Assembly: GCF_014635845.1 (NCBI RefSeq)
Contig: NZ_BMDP01000001.1
Span: 186,001 to 250,000, forward strand
Source of the DNA: Oxalicibacterium solurbis
Lineage (GTDB): Bacteria; Pseudomonadota; Gammaproteobacteria; Burkholderiales; Burkholderiaceae_D
DNA length: 64,000 bases
Reading direction: 5' to 3'
This document shows, one piece after another, positions 58,092 to 64,000 of the stretch (the stretch's first letter is position 1; every line of letters begins with the position of its first letter). A program made the translations under genes and the position numbers. The notes under the pieces were generated by a model. The model did no database searches. It was not told where the DNA came from and saw only the letters and a list, made by a program, of their open reading frames with translations.

Positions 58092-59090
58092 ATGGCCGAG
58101 AATTTTCTCTCTCAAGAAGAAGTCGATGCGCTGCTGAAAGGCGTCACCGGCGACCAGGATGATGCGGGCAAGCCGGAAGACGCCAGCGGCGTACGCCCGT
58201 ACAACCTGGCGACGCAGGAACGCATCGTCCGCGGCCGCATGCCAACGCTCGAGATCATCAACGAGCGTTTCTCGCGCCTGTTCCGCATCGGCCTGTTCAA
58301 CTTCCTGCATCGCAGCGCGGAAGTCTCGATCGGCCCGGTGCGCGTATCGAAGTACAGCGAATTCATCCGCAACCTGGTCGTTCCGACCAATCTGAACCTG
58401 ATCCACATGAAGCCGCTGCGCGGCACCGGCCTGTTCGTGCTCGATCCGAACCTGGTGTTCCTGCTGGTGGACAACCTGTTCGGCGGCGACGGCCGTTTCC
58501 ATACGCGCGTCGAAGGCCGCGATTTCACGCAAACCGAACAGCGCATCATCCAGCGCATCCTTGGCATCATCTTCGAGACCTACGCCAAGTCGTGGGAACC
58601 GGTCTATCCGGTCGAATTCGAATTCATCCGCTCCGAGATGAACACGCAGTTCGCCAATATCGCAACGCCGAACGAAGTCGTGGTCTCGACCACATTCACC
58701 GTCGAGCTGGGCCCGGTCAGCGGCGAGATGCACTTCTGCGTGCCCTACTCGACGATCGAACCGATCCGCGATCTGCTCACCAGCAGCATGCAGGGCGAGA
58801 CGCTGGAAATGGACAAGCGCTGGATTCGCCTGATGACGCAGCAGATCCAGACCGCGGAAGTGGAAATCCTCGCCAACATGGGATCGGCCAGCGTGACGCT
58901 CGGCGACATCCTGAACATGAAGGCCGGCGACATCATTCCGATCGCCGTGCCGGACCGCATCACAGCAGAAGTCGACGGCGTTCCCGTCATGGAATGCTCT
59001 TACGGAAAACTGAACGGACAGTATGCACTGCGTGTGGAAAAACTGATCTACAGCAGCAGCGACACAATGCAAGGAGATGAACATGGCTGA
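58092..59090 (+). CDS. fliM: Flagellar motor switch protein FliM
   Basis: 332 residues. The N-terminal CheY-binding peptide FLSQEEVDALLKGV, a middle domain (LATQERIVRGRMPTLEIINE), and a C-terminal SpoA-like domain. Part of the C ring with FliG and FliN. Its stop overlaps the fliN start. Confidence 0.98.
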   Translation: MAENFLSQEEVDALLKGVTGDQDDAGKPEDASGVRPYNLATQERIVRGRMPTLEIINERFSRLFRIGLFNFLHRSAEVSIGPVRVSKYSEFIRNLVVPTNLNLIHMKPLRGTGLFVLDPNLVFLLVDNLFGGDGRFHTRVEGRDFTQTEQRIIQRILGIIFETYAKSWEPVYPVEFEFIRSEMNTQFANIATPNEVVVSTTFTVELGPVSGEMHFCVPYSTIEPIRDLLTSSMQGETLEMDKRWIRLMTQQIQTAEVEILANMGSASVTLGDILNMKAGDIIPIAVPDRITAEVDGVPVMECSYGKLNGQYALRVEKLIYSSSDTMQGDEHG

Positions 59091-59508
59091 CGAAAACGAA
59101 CAGCAGACCGCCGCCGAGGACGATTGGGGCGCAGCGATGGCCGAACAGCAGCAGAGCGAAGAAGAAAGCGCTGCGCTATCGGCCAAGCCGGCAACCGCCA
59201 CCGTCTTCAAGGATTTCGCCGGCGGCGACCTGTCTACCGGCACGCACAACGATATCGACTTCATCCTCGATATCCCCGTGCAGCTGACGGTAGAACTGGG
59301 CCGTACCAAGATCGCGATCAAGAACCTGCTGCAGCTGGCGCAAGGCTCCGTCGTCGAACTCGACGGCCTGGCCGGCGAACCGATGGACGTGCTGGTCAAC
59401 GGCTGCCTGATCGCGCAAGGCGAGGTCGTCGTCGTCAACGACAAGTTCGGCATCCGTCTGACGGACATCATCACGCCGTCCGAACGCATCCGCAAGCTGA
59501 ACCGATAA
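59083..59508 (+). CDS. fliN: Flagellar motor switch protein FliN
   Basis: 141 residues from ATG 59083, with AAGGAG six bases before. Acidic Gln-rich N-terminus, then the SpoA domain: FILDIPVQLTVELGRTKIAI, VVNDKFGIRLTDIITP. It completes the C ring. Overlaps fliM (8 bases) and fliO (1 base). Confidence 0.97.
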   Translation: MADENEQQTAAEDDWGAAMAEQQQSEEESAALSAKPATATVFKDFAGGDLSTGTHNDIDFILDIPVQLTVELGRTKIAIKNLLQLAQGSVVELDGLAGEPMDVLVNGCLIAQGEVVVVNDKFGIRLTDIITPSERIRKLNR

Positions 59509-59957
59509 TGCGCCTTCGCTCATTCTTCCCGGCGATGCCGGCTGCGCTGTATGCGCTTGCGGGCATCGCGCACGCTGCCGCCAAGCCGCTGCCCGCCGCG
59601 TCCGCACCGTCCTCCGCCGGCGGCCTGCTGCAGGTGTTGCTGGGTCTGATCGTCGTGCTCGGCCTGATGGCTGCGCTGGCGTGGGTGCTGCGCCGCTTCA
59701 ACGGTCTCAAGGGGATGGGCAATGCCGACATCCGCGTCATCAGCGGCGTCAGCGTCGGCAACCGCGAACGCGTGGTCGTCGTCGAAGTCGCCGATCAATG
59801 GATCGTGGTCGGCGTCGCACCGGGCCGCGTCAATGCGCTGGCGACGATGCAAAAGCAGGAACGCCAACAGCCTGCAACGATGACGCCCGATGCGCCACCC
59901 GCGAAAAATTTCTCCAACTGGCTCGCCCAGACTCTCGACAAACGCAATGGCCAATAA
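59508..59957 (+). CDS. fliO: Flagellar biosynthetic protein FliO
   Basis: 149 residues, start ATG overlapping the fliN stop (TAATG). Cleavable-type or anchoring N-terminus ([20 protein letters not shown]), a transmembrane helix [20 protein letters not shown], and the FliO core [20 protein letters not shown] with [16 protein letters not shown]. It helps assemble the FliP ring. Overlaps fliP. Confidence 0.92.
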   Translation: MRLRSFFPAMPAALYALAGIAHAAAKPLPAASAPSSAGGLLQVLLGLIVVLGLMAALAWVLRRFNGLKGMGNADIRVISGVSVGNRERVVVVEVADQWIVVGVAPGRVNALATMQKQERQQPATMTPDAPPAKNFSNWLAQTLDKRNGQ

Positions 59958-60711
59958 CGCTTCTTTCGCACGCCGCTGCCTGCCGCTGCTCGCGCTGCTT
60001 CTGTTGCCGATGGCGGCCTTTGCGCAGCAGCATGCAGCCGGCCTGCCGGCGCTGACCAGCACGCCGGCACCGGGCGGCGGCCAGACCTATTCGCTCAGCC
60101 TGCAGACGCTGCTGCTGCTGACTGGTCTGTCCTTCCTGCCGGCCGTGCTGCTGATGATGACCAGCTTCACCCGCATCATCGTTGTGCTGTCGCTGCTGCG
60201 GCAGGCGCTCGGCACACAGAGCGCGCCGCCGAACCAGGTCATCATCGGCCTTGCGCTGTTCCTGACGCTGTTCGTGATGAGCCCGGTGCTGGACAAGATC
60301 TATACCGAGGCTTACCAGCCGTTTTCGGAAAACAAGATCCAGATGCAGGAAGCGCTGGACAAGGCCGTGGTGCCGCTGAAAACCTTCATGCTGAAACAGA
60401 CGCGCGAATCGGATCTGGCACTGTACGTGAAGATGTCGAACGCACCTGCGCTGCAGGGGCCGGAAGACGTGCCGCTGCGCATCCTGGTGCCGGCATTCGT
60501 GACCAGCGAACTGAAGACCGCATTCCAGATCAGCTTCGCGATCATGATTCCCTTCCTGATCATCGACATGGTGGTCGCCAGCGTACTGATGTCGATGGGC
60601 ATGATGATGGTTTCGCCCGCCATCGTGGCGCTGCCGTTCAAGCTGATGCTGTTCGTCCTGGTCGATGGCTGGCAGCTGCTGATCGGTTCGCTTGCGCAAA
60701 GTTTCTACTGA
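59947..60711 (+). CDS. fliP: Flagellar export gate protein FliP
   Basis: 254 residues. Signal peptide with cleavage near AAFA-QQ, then four membrane segments. Signatures: [74 protein letters not shown]. Core pore protein of the flagellar type III gate. Confidence 0.98.
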   Translation: MANNASFARRCLPLLALLLLPMAAFAQQHAAGLPALTSTPAPGGGQTYSLSLQTLLLLTGLSFLPAVLLMMTSFTRIIVVLSLLRQALGTQSAPPNQVIIGLALFLTLFVMSPVLDKIYTEAYQPFSENKIQMQEALDKAVVPLKTFMLKQTRESDLALYVKMSNAPALQGPEDVPLRILVPAFVTSELKTAFQISFAIMIPFLIIDMVVASVLMSMGMMMVSPAIVALPFKLMLFVLVDGWQLLIGSLAQSFY

Positions 60712-60721
60712 GGATGTAAAG

Positions 60722-60991
60722 ATGACTCCCGAAAGCGTCATGACCCTGGGCCGCCATGCAATCGAAGTCACGCTGATGGTTGCTGCACCGATGCTGCTGA
60801 TCGCGCTGGCCATCGGCCTGATCGTCAGCATCTTTCAGGCCGCCACGCAGATCAACGAACAGACGCTGACCTTTATTCCCAAACTGATCGGCATCTTCAT
60901 CGCACTGATCGTCGCCGGTCCATGGATGCTATCGACGATGGTCGATTACATGCGCGAGACATTCACCAACATCCCGCTGCTGGTCAGCTGA
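60722..60991 (+). CDS. fliQ: Flagellar export gate protein FliQ
   Basis: 89 residues, two transmembrane helices (MLLIALAIGLIVSIFQAATQ; IGIFIALIVAGPWMLSTMVD). Standard length. Surrounds FliP/FliR in the export gate. Confidence 0.97.
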   Translation: MTPESVMTLGRHAIEVTLMVAAPMLLIALAIGLIVSIFQAATQINEQTLTFIPKLIGIFIALIVAGPWMLSTMVDYMRETFTNIPLLVS

Positions 60992-61022
60992 CGCGGCTTG
61001 CCGTCGCGCCTGTCCGCGAACC

Positions 61023-61814
61023 ATGATCACCGTCACCAGCGCCGAACTCCAGACCTGGATCGCCTCCTTCATCTGGCCGCTGACACGCATTCTCGGCGTG
61101 CTCTCGGTCGCACCGCTGTTCGGCAACGCCAGCGTGCCGGCCCGCGTCAAGATCAGTCTCGCCATCCTCTTGGCGATGGTGATCGCGCCCGGCGTACCGA
61201 CCGTGCCGGCGCTGGACCCGATGTCATGGGCCGGCCTGCTGATCCTGGCACAGCAACTGGTGATCGGCCTGGCGATGGGCTTCGCGATACGCATCGTGTT
61301 TGCCGGCATCGAAATGGCCGGTGAAATTACCGGCATGACGATGGGATTCGGCTTCGCCGTCTTCTTCGATCCGCAGACGCGCGCCCGCTCTTCTTCCATC
61401 AGCCAGTTTCTCGCACTGATGATGCTGATGATCTACATTTCCAGCAACCTGCATCTACTGGTACTGAGCACGCTGGCACAAAGTTTCGAGATGCTGCCGA
61501 TATCCGGCCACATCCTGTCGAACGGCGGTTTCCATCAGGTCGTCAGTCTTGGCGGCCGCATCTTCAGCGCCGGTGTGCAGCTGTCGCTGCCGATCATCAC
61601 CGCGCTGCTGATCACCAATGCCGCGCTCGGCATCCTGACACGCGCAGCACCGCAACTGAACATCTTCGGTATCGGTTTTCCCATCACGATCGGCGTCGGC
61701 TTCATCATGATCGGCGCCGTGCTGCCCTACCTGACGAATCCCATCATTGCGCTGATCCAGGAAGGCATCAATGCGATGGGCCAGATCACGGTGGCATTCA
61801 CGCCGCTCTCCTGA
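61023..61814 (+). CDS. fliR: Flagellar export gate protein FliR
   Basis: 263 residues, about six membrane segments. Motifs PLTRILGVLSVAPLFGNASV, ALLITNAALGILTRAAPQLN and FPITIGVGFIMI. Last gene of fliLMNOPQR; flhB is not adjacent. It converges with flgL. Confidence 0.97.
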   Translation: MITVTSAELQTWIASFIWPLTRILGVLSVAPLFGNASVPARVKISLAILLAMVIAPGVPTVPALDPMSWAGLLILAQQLVIGLAMGFAIRIVFAGIEMAGEITGMTMGFGFAVFFDPQTRARSSSISQFLALMMLMIYISSNLHLLVLSTLAQSFEMLPISGHILSNGGFHQVVSLGGRIFSAGVQLSLPIITALLITNAALGILTRAAPQLNIFGIGFPITIGVGFIMIGAVLPYLTNPIIALIQEGINAMGQITVAFTPLS

Positions 61815-61834
61815 CGGGTCAAAAAATCCGGGCG

Positions 61835-61860
61835 AAAAAAAGGCCGGCAATCAGCCGGCC
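61835..61860 (-). terminator. Terminator of flgKL
   Basis: Minus strand: perfect stem GGCCGGC-TGATT-GCCGGCC followed by TTTTTTT, 24 bases after the flgL stop. No U tract on the plus strand, so fliR transcripts are not clearly terminated here. Confidence 0.85.
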
Positions 61861-61884
61861 CTGGCTCAACCGCATTTGTGAAAA

Positions 61885-63108
61885 TCAGCGCAACAGGTCG
61901 AACAACGACAGACCCGCAGTCTGCACGAAGGTCTGCTGCGCCGCAGTCAGCGTGTATTGCTGCTGCGTGAAACGCGAATACGCTTCGACCGGATCGATCT
62001 CGATCAGATCAGACAGATTCTGCTGGTACTGGATGTCCAGGCTGGAACCTTCGCTGTCCAGAGTATCGACTTCCTTCAAGCGCGAACCGATCGTGGAACG
62101 GACTGCGGAAACGTTTTCCAATGTGTTGTCCAGATTGTTGTTCGCGGTGTTCAGCGCATTCGTCAGGCGTGCCTGGCCATCGGCATCAGTGGCCGGCTGC
62201 TGCAAAGCGTTGATCAGGTTGGTGATCGTGGTGAAGACGCTTTCCGTCGTGCTCGGCTGCACGCTGAAGCTGTCTCCGTCGGCCGGCTCACCCTGGATAT
62301 CGAAACGCACGCCGTCGAATTCAATCGGCTCGCCGCTGGTGTAGGGTTGATCCGTCAACACGGCGTTCGGCGGCACCACGGTGTTGTCCGTCACCGTGTA
62401 GGTGGTGACATTGGTTGCCGGATCGACGGTGAAGTCGATCGAGTAATTGTGCTTCGTCAATTGCGACAGATCGGTGACAGAGCCGGTGCTGACGATGCCG
62501 CTGCCGGTATTGCCAGCACCGGCGGCCGTCACGAAGCGGCCGTTGCCCGTCATGCCGCCTTCGAACACGGCGCTGCCGGAATCGCTGGAAGCGATCTGGC
62601 GTGACGCGCCAATCTGCAGCAGGCGCTGGCCCTGGTCGCCGTTGTAGGTGGCGCCGGTTGGCGTTTTCGTGAACGGCTGGGTGTTGGTCTGATAGCCGGC
62701 GAAAATGTAATTGCCGTTGCCGTCGCGCGTATTGGCGAAGCCCAGCATTTCATCCAGGCTGGTTTTCAGTTCGGCCAGATAGGTCTGGCGCTGATCGTCG
62801 CTCAGCGAGCCATTGCCGGCACCGACCACCACGCTCTTCAGCGAAGTCAGCATGTCCCCGACGCTCTGCATCACGCTTTCTTCCTGCGACAGCGCATTCT
62901 TCGCATTGGTGCGATTGGTCGCGAACTGGTCGTTCATCGAGATCGCCTGATTGACGCCCACTGCCGAAGCGGCGGCGATCGGATCATCCGCCGGCGTCAG
63001 CACGCGACGGTTGGTCGAGATCTGCTGCTGCGTCTTCATCATCTCGGCACGCAGCTCCGATATCCGGCTGGAACCCATCTCGAACATCATGTTGGTGCTG
63101 ATACGCAT
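61885..63108 (-). CDS. flgL: Flagellar hook-associated protein 3
   Basis: 407 residues from ATG 63108 (MRISTNMMFEMG), which is the conserved flagellin-like start; the in-frame codon at 63123 would only add five residues. N-terminal coiled coil (LRAEMMKTQQQISTNRRVLT, PADDPIAAASAVGVNQAIS) and C-terminal flagellin-like helix. Joins filament to hook with FlgK. It directly follows flgK. Confidence 0.96.
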   Translation of the reverse strand: MRISTNMMFEMGSSRISELRAEMMKTQQQISTNRRVLTPADDPIAAASAVGVNQAISMNDQFATNRTNAKNALSQEESVMQSVGDMLTSLKSVVVGAGNGSLSDDQRQTYLAELKTSLDEMLGFANTRDGNGNYIFAGYQTNTQPFTKTPTGATYNGDQGQRLLQIGASRQIASSDSGSAVFEGGMTGNGRFVTAAGAGNTGSGIVSTGSVTDLSQLTKHNYSIDFTVDPATNVTTYTVTDNTVVPPNAVLTDQPYTSGEPIEFDGVRFDIQGEPADGDSFSVQPSTTESVFTTITNLINALQQPATDADGQARLTNALNTANNNLDNTLENVSAVRSTIGSRLKEVDTLDSEGSSLDIQYQQNLSDLIEIDPVEAYSRFTQQQYTLTAAQQTFVQTAGLSLFDLLR

Positions 63109-63132
63109 GGTGTCAATCCTCAATATTCAGTG

Positions 63133-64000
63133 TCAACGCAGCGAGATCAGGACGTCGAACATGTCGCTCGCCGCCTGCATCACCTTGCCCGATGCCTGGT
63201 AAGCCTGTTGGTAGCGCAGCAGATTGGTCGCTTCCTCGTCGAGGTTGACGCCCGACTGCGACTGCTGCGCATCCAGTATCTGTTTCAGCAGCGTCGCTTC
63301 GGCATCGCTGCTGGCTTTCATTTCGCCGGTCTTGTTGCCGACGAAGCTGACGAGCTGTGCATACGCGCTGTTGTAGCTGGCGGTGCCGCCCTGCAGCGCA
63401 TTCTTGGTCTGCAGTTCGCCCAATGCCAGCATGTTGCGGTTGTCGCCGTCGCCGTTGGTGTTGTTACTGATCGTGAAAGTGTCGCCGTTGGCGGGCGCAC
63501 CGTCGATCTGGACTTCGACACCGCCGAAGGAAATCGTCGCACCTTCCGTGAACGGTACCGGCGTGCCGGCCGGATAGACGGTCGGCGTGCCGTTGACCGT
63601 TACGGTCACGTCCATGCCTGCCGGGAAGCCGCTGAAAGTGCCTGCGGCGGAATCGTAGGTCAGAGTCGTCGGCAATGCTGCGGCGGTCGCCGCATCGAAA
63701 TCCGCATTGATGACGCCGGCGCTGATCGAACCGGTACCGGTATTGGTGGTCGGCGCCGTGGTACGGACAGGCACGGCTGCGGCGATATCCTTGACGTCGC
63801 TGATCAGCACCTTGAAATCCTGCGCGCCGCTCGCCGTCGGACGAATCAGGAATTCGTCGCCGGCGTCCATGTCGGTGCCGGTCGCCAGCGAGAAAGTCAC
63901 GCCGTCGATCTCTCCGGGGAAAGCCGGATCCGCGTAGACCACCGTGTTGTCCGGCAGGCGCGTGACGCGATAATCGGTGCCGTTGAAGGTCAGGCGATAG
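63133..64000 (-). CDS. flgK: Flagellar hook-associated protein 1, C-terminal part
   Basis: The frame is open to the window edge; 288 residues are visible. It contains the variable middle (FPAGMDVTVTVNGTPTVYPA), then the C-terminal FlgK domain with SYNSAYAQLVSFVGNKTGEM, SQSGVNLDEEATNLLRYQQA and YQASGKVMQAASDMFDVLIS. First hook-filament junction protein. The rest of the gene and the flg operon lie beyond the window. Confidence 0.95.
   Translation of the reverse strand, partial: YRLTFNGTDYRVTRLPDNTVVYADPAFPGEIDGVTFSLATGTDMDAGDEFLIRPTASGAQDFKVLISDVKDIAAAVPVRTTAPTTNTGTGSISAGVINADFDAATAAALPTTLTYDSAAGTFSGFPAGMDVTVTVNGTPTVYPAGTPVPFTEGATISFGGVEVQIDGAPANGDTFTISNNTNGDGDNRNMLALGELQTKNALQGGTASYNSAYAQLVSFVGNKTGEMKASSDAEATLLKQILDAQQSQSGVNLDEEATNLLRYQQAYQASGKVMQAASDMFDVLISLR

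Overview
The window reads as ordinary, densely coded chromosome of a betaproteobacterium. The family is probably Oxalobacteraceae (Herminiimonas/Janthinobacterium type). That placement is inferred from protein character and gene order: thrS-infC-rpmI-rplT-pheST-ihfA-merR, tpiA-secG-tRNA-Leu-nuoA-N with a DUF2818 gene at its end, and an oxalate/formate-type transporter. I saw no insertion sequence, phage, plasmid or CRISPR signature, and codon use looks even. Most long antisense reading frames are shadows of real genes.

Layout. 1-297 is the end of nadE, followed by tRNA-Pro(GGG). 690-8446 (minus) is the translation operon thrS, infC (ATA start), rpmI, rplT, pheS, pheT, ihfA and a MerR regulator. 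Structured RNA sits between infC and rpmI and between rplT and pheS. tRNA-Val(GAC) follows, then a minus-strand set of SDR, alpha/beta hydrolase, RidA-like protein and RelA (8850-13197). ETF-ubiquinone oxidoreductase (+) is at 13365-15047. 15111-32083 (minus) holds tpiA, secG, tRNA-Leu(GAG), the 14-gene complex I operon nuoA-N, a DUF2818 membrane protein and a Nudix hydrolase. Then come rpsO-pnp, a lipoprotein with two BamE-like halves, an OxlT-type MFS carrier, a small exported protein of unknown function, a 220-bp segment bounded by 15-bp inverted repeats, and tRNA-Arg(ACG).

From about 38.2 kb the window turns to motility and signalling. A cytosolic PAS histidine kinase, a NarL-type regulator and a GGEEF diguanylate cyclase precede the filament genes fliC (sigma-28 promoter), flaG, fliD, fliS and fliT. 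Next are a second FliK-like protein, a stand-alone FlhB C-terminal domain and the c-di-GMP brake YcgR. fliE (minus) is divergent from fliFGHIJK, which is followed by fliLMNOPQR. The window ends in flgL and a partial flgK on the minus strand.

Respiration is served by ETF-QO and complex I, both reducing ubiquinone. Translation genes come with several likely RNA-level controls, and the flagellar part holds basal body, export apparatus, switch and filament genes beside c-di-GMP producer and receptor proteins. I did not find a clearly new multi-gene system. The best leads are the inverted-repeat element at 37.5 kb, the RNA leaders in the translation operon, and the FliK-like/FhlB pair in the filament cluster.
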